From: Apium graveolens | Taxonomy: Eukaryota; Streptophyta; Magnoliopsida; Apiales; Apiaceae | Reading direction: 5' to 3' | NCBI RefSeq assembly: GCF_009905375.1 | Contig: NW_027420701.1 | Coordinates: 62,001 to 126,000, forward strand | DNA: 64,000 nt | Shown here: positions 1 through 11,025 of the stretch, one piece after another | Numbering within the stretch: the stretch's first letter is position 1 | Layout: every line of letters begins with the position of its first letter | Notes under the pieces: generated by a model | The model's database searches: none | What the model was told of the DNA's origin: nothing | Seen by the model: the letters and a program-made list of their open reading frames with translations, nothing else | Position numbers and translations under genes: made by a program

Positions 1-54
1 AAAAAGACTAACAAGGGTGGACCCAAGGAAACTTGGGTACCAAAATCAACTTGA
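1..54 (+). pseudogene. Gag C-terminal end of element A (partial)
   Basis: Frame 1 reads KETWVPKST and then a TGA at 52-54. The WVPK signature is the usual end of copia Gag just before the protease. Pol resumes in frame 2, and the sequence TGTGTGCAG ends at 73, 19 nt after the stop. Only the last 17 codons are in the window. Confidence 0.6.
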
Positions 55-67
55 TTGATTTTATTGT

Positions 68-1594
68 GTGCAGGGACAAAGAAGGAATCTATGGTACTTG
101 GACAGTGGTTGTTCAAGACACATGACAGGAGATTTCACCCTGCTCACAGAGTTTAAGGAGAGAGCTAGCCCTAGCATAACCTTTGGAGATGACAGCAAAG
201 GACTCACTATGGGATATGGCTTGATTTTAAGAGAAAATGTCATCATTGATGAAGTTGCATTGGTTGATGGTCTCAAACACAATTTATTGAGCATCAGTCA
301 ACTATGTGACAGAGGGAATATTGTTTCCTTCAATTCTGAAGCATGTATTGTCACAAGTAAAAAGGACAATAAAGTGGTTCTAACTGGAGTTAGAAAAGGG
401 AATGTGTACTTAGCTGATTTCAACTCTACGGATGCAGAATCCATTACTTGTCTTCTCAGTAAAGCAAGTCCAGTTGAAAGTTGGCTATGGCACAAGAAGC
501 TGTCCCATTTGAATTTCAAGACAATGAATGATCTAGTCAAAAAGGACTTAGTTAGAGGAATGCCTCTAGTGGAATTCACAAGGGATGGACTGTGTGATGC
601 TTGTCAGAAAGGAAAGCAAAAGAAAGTATCATTCAGTAAGAAGCTTGAATCTACAATTGATGAACCACTGCAACTTCTACACATGGATCTTTTTGGACCA
701 GTCAATGTATTGTCAATTTCAAGGAAAAGATACTGCCTAGTGATTGTAGATAATTTCTCAAAGTTTTCATGGGTTTATTTTCTTGGATCAAAGGATGAAG
801 CTAGTGAAATCATCATCAATCATATCAAGCAAGTCAACAATCATCCTGATTTCAAAGTAAGGAATATTAGGAGTGACAATGGAAGTGAGTTCAAGAATTC
901 AACCATGAAGATGTTCTGTGAAGAAAATGGGATCATGCATGAGTTCTCAGCTCCAAGAACTCCACAACAAAATGGTGTGGTGGAAAGGAAGAACAGATCA
1001 CTAATTGAAGCTGCAAGGATAATGCTTGAGGAGTCAAAACTCCCAACTTATTTTTGGGCTGAGGCTGTTAACTGTGCATGTTACACTCATAATATTTCTC
1101 TAATCAATCAAGCAAAATGCATGACTCCCTATCAATTATTCAAGAGAAGAAAACCAACTTTAAACTTTCTACATGTCTTTGGTTGCAAATGCTACATCTT
1201 AAGGAATCAATCTGATCACAAAGGAAAGTTTGATGCAAAGGCTGATGAAGGAATATTTGTTGGTTATTCTGCTGGAAAATCATATAGGGTCTACAATCTA
1301 AGAACCAACATTGTCATGGAATCTGTACATGTTGTGTTTGATGATAAAAAGATTGATGGACTAACAAATGAGGGACATCATGAAGGACTCAAATTTGATA
1401 ATATTGAGATATATTGTGATGATAGTGAAGATGAGAATGATGAAGAAGGCATCTCAAGAAGAAACCAGAGTCTGCCTTTGGATAATGCACAGAATGCTGC
1501 ATCCGTTGAAAGTCATAATTCAGCTTCCGTTGAAAGAAGCAATGCAGCATCCGTTGAAAGACAAAGTGCATCATCCGTTGAAGTTCATAACTAA
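68..1594 (+). pseudogene. Element A pol: protease, GAG-pre-integrase and integrase
   Basis: This is the N-terminal two thirds of a copia polyprotein. Counting from the codon at 68, the aspartic protease motif LDSG has its Asp at residue 12. The integrase zinc-binding H142, H147, C176 and C179 are present. The catalytic triad is D207 (HMDLFGP), D270 (RSDNGSEF) and E306 (NGVVERKN), so all key residues are intact. The segment ends at a TAA (1592-1594) in the acidic linker before RT. The same frame continues without a shift to 3412, so this is a simple premature stop. The linker encodes repeated ASVE peptides produced by a repeated TCCGTTGA motif. No ATG is obvious at the start, as expected for a region normally made as part of Gag-Pol. 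Confidence 0.92.
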
Positions 1595-1625
1595 GCATCC
1601 GTTGATCACAGTCTGTCAACGGATA
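1501..1625 (+). repeat. Six copies of the WTCCGTTGA / TCAACGGAT motif in the pol linker
   Basis: Copies are at 1501, 1525, 1549, 1573 and 1597 (ATCCGTTGA or TTCCGTTGA), with an inverted copy TCAACGGATA at 1616. The first five are spaced exactly 24 bp apart, giving repeated ASVE/ASVD peptides. The last is the reverse complement and encodes a different peptide. The same motif recurs in the spacer, ORF3 and LTR of this element. Confidence 0.9.
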
Positions 1626-3412
1626 ATCAATTCACCTCATCAGTTGATAGAACTCCCAATTCCTTTCAAAGGATCAGCAACTCAGGGGGAGTTTCTACAA
1701 ATCAACATTCTATCTCACATCATGACAATACTGAGGCAACCTCATCAAGGGCTAATCTACCACCTCAAAGGAAATGGACCAAGAATCACCCTTTTGAACT
1801 GATCATTGGTGATGCTACATCAAAAGTACAAACTAGAAGGGCTACTCAAGATGAATGTCTGTATAGTAGCTTTCTATCACAGGAGGAACCTAAGCGAGTG
1901 GAAGAAGCTCTTTTGGATCCAGATTGGATTTTAGCAATACAAGAGGAGCTAAACCAATTTGAGAGGAACAAAGTATGGAAGCTGGTACCCAAGCCAAAGA
2001 ACAAGAGTTCTATTGACACAAAATGGGTATTCAGAAACAAGATGGATGAAAATGGCATTGTCATAAGGAATAAAGCCAGATTGGTTGCCAAAGGCTATTC
2101 TCAACAATAGGGAATAGATTTTGATGAAACATTTGCTCCAGTTGCCAGACTTGAAGCCATCAGAATCTTTCTAGCCTATGCAGCTAATGCCAATTTCAAA
2201 GTCTATCAGATGGATGTCAATAGTGCATTTCTAAATGGGGAATTGGAGGAAGAAGTTTATGTAAGCCAACCTCCAGGTTTTGAAGATCCAAATTTTCCAG
2301 ACCATGTGTATTATTTGTTGAAAGCACTCTATGGACTAAAGCAAGCACCTAGAGCCTGGTATGAGACTTTATCAAAGTTCCTTCTAGATAATCACTTCAC
2401 AAGAGGTACTGTTGACAAAACTCTCTTCTTTAGAAATGTTAATGGCTCTAAGATACTTGTACAAATTTATGTAGATGATATTATATTTGGATCTACAGAT
2501 GATAAACTTTGTAAAAAGTTTGCTAAATTAATGCAAAGTAAATATGAAATGAGCATGATGGGAGAGCTAACTTACTTTCTTGGTTTACAAGTTAAACAAG
2601 TTAGTGGTGGAATTTTCATTAGTAAAACTAAATATATTTATGATCTTTTAAAGAAGTTTGACTTAATGGATTGTTCACCTGCAAAAACTCCCATGGCCAC
2701 TGCCACCAAGCTTGAATTAAACAAGGCTGAAAAGTCTGTGGATATTACAAGTTATAGAGGCATGGTTGGCTCACTTTTATATTTAACTGCCAGTAGACCT
2801 GATATTATGTTTTCTACATGTCTCTGTGCTAGATTTCAAGCTGACCCTAAAGAATCTCACTTAGTGGCTATTAAAAGAATTTTCAGATATCTCAAGAGGA
2901 CTCCAAATCTAGGAATTTGGTACCCTAGAGAGTCTGGTTTTGATCTAATTGGCTACTCAGATGCAGATTATGCAGGTTGCAAAATAGATAGGAAAGGCAC
3001 AACAGGCACCTGTCAATTTCTAGGGAACAAGCTTGTATCATGGTTCAGCAAGAAGCAGAATTCTGTTTCCACATCAACAGCTGAAGCTGAGTACATTGCA
3101 GCTGGTAGTTGCTGTGCACAAATACTATGGATGAGGAACCAGTTATTTGACTATGGTATAACTGTTGACAAAATTCCAATATTTTGTGACAACACAAGTG
3201 CCATTGCCATTACTGAAAATCCAGTGCAGCACTCAAGAACCAAGCACATTGATATCAAGTACCACTTCATTAGGGAACATGTGATGAAAGGTACAGTGGA
3301 ACTTCATTTTGTTCCAAGTGAAAAGCAGATTGCAGACATATTTACCAAGCCACTTGATGAATCAACATTCACAAGATTAGTAAGTGAGTTAGGTATGCTT
3401 AACTATTCATAA
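1595..3412 (+). pseudogene. Element A pol: reverse transcriptase and RNase H
   Basis: This continues the frame of the preceding segment. The RT domain begins near 1890 (WILAIQEELNQFERNKVW), with the FQMD-type motif at 2207 (YQMDVNSAF) and the catalytic YVDD at 2467-2478 within [10 protein letters not shown]. RNase H carries the acidic residues of [20 protein letters not shown] and FCDNTSAI, ending with the conserved IADIFTKPL and ELGM near the stop at 3410. The only defect is a TAG at 2108-2110, where the family has Gln-Gln-Glu-Gly-Ile. From 2111 to 3412 the frame is open, so these domains look structurally intact. Confidence 0.93.
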
Positions 3413-3943
3413 TCTATGTCATCTATGTAATCTGTCTTGTAGCCTGAAATGAATTTGCTGCAAGAACAAAGTTGGCTTTAATCAAGACTTATCCTGTCAA
3501 CGGATATTCCCTATCCCTTGAAAGCCAAAATTGTTCTATCAACGGATATTCGTCATCCGTTGAAAGACAAATACATTTCTGGTAATTTTATCCTTCAACG
3601 GATAAAATGGTGTTGTTCATCAACGGATAACTATTAACCTTATCCGTTGATGTGTCACGTCAGTGAGTCACAGCCGTTGATTCTTTTACTCAACCGTTGA
3701 TACAGATATACAGTGTTGTATGTATTTGTATTTACGGTAGTTTTCAGAATTTCTACAGTTTTATTTATTCCTGAACGGCTGTCACTTACTTAAAAGTATC
3801 ATTTAATTATTTTATTTATGTTTTAATTCAAGAAAGTATAAAAGCCCAATTGAATTCTTATTTTCACTTTACGCTTTCTTGCAATTATCATTCTCTTTCT
3901 CTCTCAATTCTCAAGTTTTTCTCTGCAACCTCTACTCACAATA
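3413..3943 (+). promoter_or_regulatory. Post-pol spacer with motif array and internal TATA box (element A)
   Basis: No coding sequence is seen. About six exact copies of TCAACGGATA or its complement TATCCGTTGA lie between 3497 and 3650, followed by two CCGTTGAT half copies near 3673 and 3694. A TATAAAAG lies at 3837-3844. It is followed by about 100 bp of CT-rich leader (3862-3937) and the ATG of ORF3 at 3944. The spacing is that of a plant core promoter. Promoter activity is an inference; the sequence elements are directly visible. Confidence 0.6.
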
Positions 3944-6900
3944 ATGGCACCAGTAGTCAAAATTATGTCTCAAATAGGATTTGTTTATGAAAAGAATAAT
4001 TTCATAGTCTTGGTTGAAAAGAATGAAGCCCATTCTGATTAGCAATTTATAGTCATAGTATTAGAAGGAAAGGCCTTAGGAAAGAATGGAGTTTTCTTGG
4101 AGATGCCTTTATTAAGGTTTTCTCTGGGAAGATTAGCAATTTTGATGCTATCACTTCATCTCTTGTTAATATGCTCTATATGCTAGTTTCTGATAGGTAC
4201 TTTAATTTTAGCAACTGTGTTATGCTAGAATTAGGTTTCAGATTAGGCAACAAAGCTAATAGACCACATAACATCTACTTTGCTAGATTCTTTATGTTAT
4301 TGGCTAACCATGTTGCTGAAGGTTTGGTTATATCCAATGAGAATAATAAACTCAAATGCTGGGCACAAGAGAAAAGGGTCCTTGCAGACCTTTTGAGAAT
4401 GAACCTCAACAGCCATGTGCCATTGGTATACTTGCCAATCATGAATGCACCACAGGTAAGTGAGGTAAATGTTTCTATAACTCCTACTATTTCCAACCCC
4501 AATGTTTCTTTGCCTTCCAGTGTGGCTATGGAACCTGTGTCATTGTCCAAATAGGCTCCTACCAAGGCCACCAAATCTAAAGTTTCCAAAGTCAAGTCAA
4601 AGAAACCTACCTCTGTTGTTTCTCAAAAGACAACAGTTGTAACAACTACCATAAACCCTGAAGGGAGTGAACAGGGTGTGAGTGGTGAGAGGAGGGGTGA
4701 ACATCAAAAAGCCCCCCCAGGATAAGGTGGGAGAGGTGAGTGGTACCCAAACCAGCCAAGCCACAGTCTCTCAAAAGATTGTGGTGGTTCAAAAGGAGTC
4801 CAGCACATCCCTAGTTGCATCCTCCCAAAAGGATGTAACTATTGAAAATAGTCCCCAACCAGGGACACAGAACAAAAGAGGGAGGGACACTGAAGCTACA
4901 CATTCACCAATTCAAGCCTTTTCAAGGAAGAAGAAGGCCAAAACCCTAGTTTCCACACAAGGGACACACACAACACAGATACATCCACCAGTATATGTGC
5001 CTTCTCAAATTCAGCTTGATGTGATTCCAGCAAATGTGGAATTACAGCCCCATTCTCTCAATATAGAAACACACCATTCATCAAACTCTCCAACACCCTC
5101 TCTGGATGTGGATATGATATTCACATCAATTCCTGATTCTCCCTCATTAAAACTCAGGGAGGAGCCCCACTCAAAACCTGGTGATCATCATCTTTTAGAT
5201 GATTTGTTGGATCATCAGCCAATTCTTTCAGATGTAGTTGCAGAATCTGTGTCACCACACTTAAAATCAATCCACATAGATTCAACAATTATGTCACTTT
5301 CTATATCTATATCTTTTCCTTCTTCAACGGATATCTCTCATCCGTTGACAAGTGGTTGTTCTTCAATGGATAAGCTTAACAGCAGTTATCCGTTGATACC
5401 ATCAGTTTCCACTTCAACGGATATTCCCTATCCGTTGATGATCTCTACACACTTAACAGAAACAATTCCAACTGTAGAGGACATGGCAACTGTACAATCA
5501 CTTTTAGGTTTGAGGGAAGGGAGTGATTTTTTGAGTGAGAGGCTGGGTTGCTCCCAGGCAAAAGGAGAGGTTGAGAGTCACCATATGCATGCTATTTCTT
5601 CCAGCATGGCAAAAGTGAGTGAGAGGAGTGCCACCTTAGAAGGTGAGGGTGAGGGTGTGAGGGTGTGTGTGAGCCAGGGGGAGCCCCTGATGCAAGAACA
5701 GAGAGAAATTGAGAGAAAGGCAGGTACAGAAGCTATAAGGGTGGATCCAGCCATTGCTAGTGAGTTAATGAAAGTGGATGATGCAGATAAGGAAAGACAA
5801 TTTCAGCAACATTACAAAGCTGTCATTGATAACATTTCCTTGGATGCTGACACTTTTACTCACCCTGTTTCAGCCTTTCAATTTTTGGCTGCTCAGGGCA
5901 ATGTGGAGGCAGAACAGACACTACACATTGTACACACTTCAGAATCTCTTCTCAGAGACAAAGCTGCTGTCAACAGGCTGCCTTCTCAATCTGGTGAGCC
6001 ATCTGAAGAATTTGGAGTAAATTCTAATGATGATGACTCTAATTCTTTGAATGAGAGCATGAACTTAGGGGGAGTAGAAGGCCCAAGTTCTGCTCCTGCT
6101 CTTCCTGAATGGGCACTGGCCAAATCACCAACACCAGGAGAATTTGGTGTCACTTTGGTCAGACAAATCATGACAATTCAGAAGGCCTTTCAGGAGACTC
6201 AAGATGTTGGTACCAAGGCAATTCTTCAAGCTCATCTGGAATCTCTGCATCTCTTGCAGTTGCAGCATTACCAGCAAAATCTAAGTGTGGATGAGCTCAA
6301 GCAGGACATTGCTGATCTGAAATCCTACAATGTTGAGAAATTGGATTCAGTTATACCCTATGGTACTATGCAAGATTTGTTGGGGAGACTGAGGAAAGCA
6401 TCTGATGCTGACAAGAGGCTGGCCAGATTGTAAGATAGGGTTCAAATCATTGAAGACTCTATGGTCACCATTCTTCAGAATCAACAAACTCAAACAAATC
6501 TACTGATGCCGCTGGCAAAAGCACAAGGCTTGACCCCTACCCTTGATGATAACAAAAAGGGGGAGAATAAAGGGGAAGGGGAAGGAGAACCATCTACAAC
6601 AACAACAGTTCAGATTTCTCAAGTGCTAGTTCCTGTAATCACAACTTCTCCACCAATTCAAGTCAAAGGAAAGCTAGATGGAATTGATCTAATCCAGATA
6701 GCAACAGCTGAATTGCAAGTCAAAGAGCAAAGGAAGAAGATTGATGAAAAGATGCAACTAATATTTGGTTCTACAACTTCTCAATCACAATCTGTGAAGC
6801 ATAGCACAAAAGTGGAATCAATTATTATGGAACTCAAGCCAGTAGGGAGGCATAAGGATGGAGAAACTTCTTTCAAAGATCTGCAACCTATGGTTCTCAA

Positions 6901-8206
6901 GCCCAACAACAGCTTTAACAAGGACTCTACAAAGAACCCTCTAAGCCTTGCTCAAATGAAAGGAGTGGATTTTCCTCTTCCAAAGCCTGATGAAGACAAG
7001 CTTTTGGGTAGAAGTATCATAAAGCTCAAAGAGAACATGGATGAGGCTGTAAGGAGGAACATGGCTGTTATCTTTAGAGAGGGAAATAGCATCTATGTGA
7101 TGCAAGGACATCCCAAATTCTCAATAGCCAAGAGGGAAGAAACCAAGAGGTTGAAGGAAGAAGCCAAACAGCTAAAGGCTAACAAAAGAGCACAAACAAA
7201 GCTTGAAAAATAGCTAAAGTTAAGTCAGGTTGAAGAACAGAAAGAAATTGAAGACAAAGGTGAAGATAGAGCTATGGGGGACATGGTTGGTACTGAGATG
7301 GAGGAAAGAAGTAAGGAAGAATGGCATAAAGGGAATAGAAAGAAGGTCAATGCAAAGAGAAAGATGGTAGATGAGACTGAAGAAAACCAATCAATATCCA
7401 AACCACTACCCTCTATTCCTGAACTCATTGTGCCTGACCCCTTCATAAACATTCATGGTGAACCAATCATTCCTAAGGAGGAACCAATTGATTGGGACAT
7501 CATCAAATTGCCCACCTTCCTAACCTCTTTTACACCACCAAAGAAGCAGAAAAGAAGAACTAAATCAACACCCTCTAAAGCCTCAATCAAATTCACACAG
7601 AAGCCTAAGCCTAAACCTCAAACCTCTAAAGATGATTATGTTCACATCTGTGACATAAAAGAATCTTCAGGCATTGAACTCTATCTGGATGAGCTGGAGG
7701 ATGTAAGGGGAATAGCTGCCTACAGACAGCTACCAGAAAGACTAGTGTTCAAATACAAAGGAGCTGGGGAAAGAACATGGCCTCTTCACAGAATTCTGAA
7801 TGAAGGCTACTCTACCTTGATTAGAGTCTACTCAGCCATACAAAAGGATTCTAGCTTTACCAGGACTGTCAGGACTGAGATTCTCAACAAGATTGCCAAT
7901 ATAAGGAAAACTTGGAGGGAGCCCAATGCCTTGCCTAGAACTTTACTCATTCAAGAGAGAGGTATTACAATTCACAAATCACCTCATTGGTTGATGGAGT
8001 TCAGAGACAACAAAGGAGTCAGAAGATTTTTCAGAATTGAAGATCAGCTAAAGATTGCCAGTAATGAAACTCTCAAGGATATGCAATCTAAGTTAGATAT
8101 CAATGAAGAAGATGAAGCTGAATTCTACAGACAACTTCAACTTCAAATAGAGGAGAATGACAGGAGGCTAGGAAAGAAAACCAGGGATCAAAGGAAAAGA
8201 AAGTAA
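3944..8206 (+). pseudogene. Post-pol ORF (ORF3) of element A
   Basis: This is a long extra ORF downstream of pol, of the kind sometimes called env-like in dicot copia elements; I see no signal peptide or membrane segment. It starts MAPVVK, alignable to MAPKD in elements C and D. The N-terminal domain contains FNFSNCVM and NIYFARFFMLL. A low-complexity Ser/Thr/Pro region follows (4560-5440), with STDI..YPL repeats encoded by the TCAACGGATA motif, then a coiled-coil-like stretch near 6200-6500 and a GEGEGE segment. The C-terminal domain is basic and ends KKTRDQRKRK. It is broken by TAG 4040, a shift before 4171, TAG 4552, a frameshift around the seven-C run near 4712, TAA 6431 and TAG 7211. From 4720 onward it is otherwise a single frame. 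Function unknown. Confidence 0.75.
5322..5440 (+). repeat. Motif cluster TCAACGGATA/TATCCGTTGA inside ORF3
   Basis: Six copies, alternating in orientation, include TCAACGGATATC near 5323, CATCCGTTGAC near 5339, a degenerate TCAATGGATA near 5360, TATCCGTTGATA near 5385 and the pair near 5413 and 5430. Depending on orientation they encode STDI or YPL, so the DNA word rather than one peptide is what recurs. Confidence 0.85.
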
Positions 8207-8384
8207 TTTGCTCAGGCTAAAGGAGCACCCTTGGAAACAATGTATTTCTTCAATTTCATCTCAGCATATACACTTTTGTAGTACTTTTGAATTTCTGCTT
8301 TGTTACAGTTTATATATTTGTTAAGTGTTTTGTTATCATCAAGCTAAACCCAAATTTATGCCTACAGTTCTAGTAGACATAAAT
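8207..8384 (+). other. 3' untranslated stretch between ORF3 and PPT of element A
   Basis: AT-rich sequence of about 180 bp after the ORF3 stop. Nothing is recognisable until the polypurine tract. Confidence 0.6.
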
Positions 8385-8393
8385 AGGGGGAGA
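8385..8393 (+). other. Polypurine tract of element A
   Basis: AGGGGGAGA lies immediately upstream of the TG that opens the LTR at 8395, the expected plus-strand primer site. Confidence 0.85.
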
Positions 8394-8394
8394 T

Positions 8395-9447
8395 TGTTAG
8401 GAATATGTGTATTAGTTTGATGATAAGTTAAGCAAAACACTTAAGTAGAAATCTAGTGTTTGTAGCCTCAACGGATAAGGCCATCTTGGCTATCCGTTGA
8501 AGGAGTAGCCCTACTTAGCAATAAGTTTGGTATTGTAGCACATTTCACTCTCTGGTTTCAAGCTGTAATTCTTAGATGTTGTTAGGAAATAATCAGTCAT
8601 GTTGACTACTAATGGATGTACAAATAGGAGGGCTAATTGTAAATATTTCATGCCTTGTAATTTTGTATAAGTGAAGAAGTGTCAACGGATTTTGAAGACC
8701 TTCAACGGATAAGAAACAAAGCTTCAACGGATGTCTCTAATGCTTCAACGGATAATATCCATCAACGGATAAGTGCTTTAACGGATAAAGCTTCAACTAC
8801 TAGAGCATCAACGGATAAAGCCATCAACGGATGAAAGCTTCAACGGATGCTCAGTCTCATAGCAGTTGATAGTGACAGTTAACAAAGCTGACAGAGGCAC
8901 ATGGATTGACAGAGATGTGGTAGCCTATTTCAGGAACAGCAGAAAAAGCAGTCGTTTTTAGTCTGGTTCAAAATGGAAAGTCAACAGATAGTTCCATATT
9001 ACACTGGATAAAAATGGAATAGAAACAAGTGGAGAACTATTTTCTTATTGTACTTTATCTTTGTCTTCACTTGTAAACTTGGTGATATATAAACCAAGTA
9101 GTAGCTAGTAATTAGATGTGAATTTTCCCTGAGCTGTTTAGAAATATCAAGAGAGAAAATCATCTAGTTTGTACTAGGAAGCAGCTGTGATTTAATTTTG
9201 AATCACAGATTTTCTGAAATAACACATCTCTGGTGGAACAACAAATCCACCAGAAAAGTTTTTAAGTTCTTTGTGTTCATTACATTTGTGTTTGAATATA
9301 TATCTGTCTGCATCAGCTCCAAGCAATTCACACACATTTGATCACTCAAACACTTAGCCTTACAAACTGCTCAAAACTTGAAAAAGTTTTGAGATTTACA
9401 TTCAACCCCCTTCTGTAAATCTCATTGTTAGTCCACTGGGAATAACA
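8395..9447 (+). repeat. 3' LTR of element A (1053 bp)
   Basis: It starts TGTTAGGAATA and ends GGAATAACA, giving terminal TGTTA...TAACA inverted ends. It is preceded by a polypurine tract and followed by sequence of another element. A TATA box (TATATAAA) at 9086-9093 marks the U3/R area. The motif cluster at 8466-8850 is in U3. The other LTR is outside the window, so insertion age cannot be judged. Confidence 0.9.
8466..8850 (+). promoter_or_regulatory. U3 array of TCAACGGAT motifs
   Basis: About eleven copies lie near 8467, 8491 (inverted), 8683, 8702, 8724, 8745, 8762, 8778 (one mismatch), 8809, 8823 and 8839. They occupy U3 between about 240 and 620 bp upstream of the TATA box. The core AACGG/CCGTT matches the known plant MYB-type core (MSA-like, YAACGG). 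A role as an enhancer array is inferred. Confidence 0.7.
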
Positions 9448-11025
9448 CACACCTGACTTGATCATTGGAAACCTGGCAGTGTTGTAAGGACAAGAAAAGC
9501 CACTCAGAATGAATGTCTCTACCATTTTTTTTATCTCAAACTGAACCTAAGAAGGTTGAAGAAGCTGTACAACTGAACTTTTGTGCCAAGACCAAAGAAC
9601 AGATCAGTAGTTGGCACAAAATGGGTGTTCAGAAAAAAAAACTGACAGTGAGGGCATTGTTACAAGGAACAAAGCAAGACCGGTTACAAAAGTTTACTCA
9701 CAACAAAAAGGCATTGATTATGATGAAACATTTGCTCCAATTGCAAGGCTAGAGGTAATAAGGATCTTTCTCGCCTATGCTGCTCACAAGAAGTTCAAGG
9801 TGTTCCAAATGGATGTAAAAAGTGTATTCTTATACGGAGAACTCAAAGAAGAAGTTTATGTTGAACAGCCTCCAGGGTTCATTGATCCAAAGTATATAGA
9901 TCATGTCTACTTTCTGGATAAAGCACTCTATGGATTGAAGTAAGCTCCAAGGGCCTGGTATGATACACTTGCTCTATTTCTGTTAGAGAGTGGTTTTACA
10001 AGAGTTATAATTTTTAAAACTCTCTTTTATAAATACCATGGTAACGACTTGTTATTAGTACAAGTATATGTTGATGATATCATTTTTGGATCTACTAATG
10101 ATAAACTCTGTGAGATATTTGCAAAGCTAACGCAGTCCAGGTATCAAATGAGTATGATGGGAGAGTTGAGTTACTTTTTGGGGTTACAAGTCAAACAGGC
10201 TAATGAAGGGATCTTCATAAATCAAGCCAAATACCCCAGGAACTTACTCAAAAGATTTGGAATGCAGGATTGCTCAACTGCATCAACTCCTCTGGCCACT
10301 GCAACCAAGTTAGATTTAAATATTGGTTCTTCAGTAGATATAACTAACTATAGAGGTATGATTGGATACCTCTTATATCTGACTGCTAGTAGACCTGATA
10401 TCATGTATGCTACCTGTCTCTGTGCAAGGTTCCAAGCTGACCCTAGAGAACCTCATCTATTAGCTGTAAAGAGAATCTTCAAGTATCTCAAAAGCACTAT
10501 AAATATGGGATTATGGTATCCTAGAGATTCAGACTTTAAGCTAATTGGATATTCAGATGCTGATTTTGCAGGATGCAAAATAGACAGAAAAAGTACTTCT
10601 GGAAGCTACCAATTTCTTGGAGGCATATTAGTTTCTTGCTACAGCAAAAACAAAACTCAATTTCCACCTCAACTGCAGAAGCTAAATACATTGCGGCAGG
10701 AAGTTGTTGTGCTCACATTCCATGGATGAAGAATCAGCTGCTGGATTATGGGTTAGACTATTCTTCTATTCCTATATACGATGATAATTAAAGTGCTATT
10801 TCAATGACAAGATATCCAGTGTAACATTCAATGACTAAGCACATAAGTATCATATATCATTTCATAAGGGAACATGTGGAAGCGGGTATAGTGGAATTGA
10901 TCTTTGTTCCAACAGATCAGCAAGTAGCAGATATATTCACCAATCCTCTCTGTGAAGCCACATTCACAAGACCGGTGAATGAATTGGGAATGATTTCAGG
11001 GCAGTTCTTAAACTCTGATAATTAA
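9448..11025 (+). pseudogene. Element B pol fragment: linker, RT and RNase H
   Basis: This is a copia RT-RNase H closely related to element C. It contains [23 protein letters not shown], the catalytic YVDD at 10069-10080 ([10 protein letters not shown]), GYSDADFAGC, STAEAKYIAA, HFIREHVEAG and ADIFTNPL. Compared with C, about 70 bp is missing in the linker near 9575-9590, removing the start of the RT region. Breaks: TAA at 9941 (Gln codon in the family), a frameshift near 10650 at LVSCYSKN, and TAA at 10789 and 10822. The RNase H motif CDNQSAI is degraded to YDDN followed by a stop. Clearly dead. Confidence 0.9.

Larger units (their letters stand above)
1..9447 (+). mobile_element. Copia element A, 3' portion, nested in copia element B
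   Basis: This is the 3' part of a Ty1/copia LTR retrotransposon; its 5' LTR and most of gag lie before the window. The order seen is gag tail, protease, integrase, RT, RNase H, motif-rich spacer, long post-pol ORF, polypurine tract and 3' LTR ending TAACA at 9447. The sequence after 9447 picks up in mid-pol of a different copia element (compare the linker near 17800), so A inserted into that element. The first five flanking bases are CACAC, but the matching left target site is outside the window. A is the best preserved pol here: one reading frame with two stop codons. Confidence 0.93.

Noticed and set aside
1501..1625. CRISPR-like regular repeat (24-bp spacing)
   Set aside because: The word is 9 bp, lies inside pol, encodes ASVE repeats and the context is a plant retrotransposon.
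3944..8206. Calling ORF3 an envelope protein
   Set aside because: No signal peptide, no transmembrane stretch and no Cys pattern were visible in A, C or D, so the env-like label is not supported.
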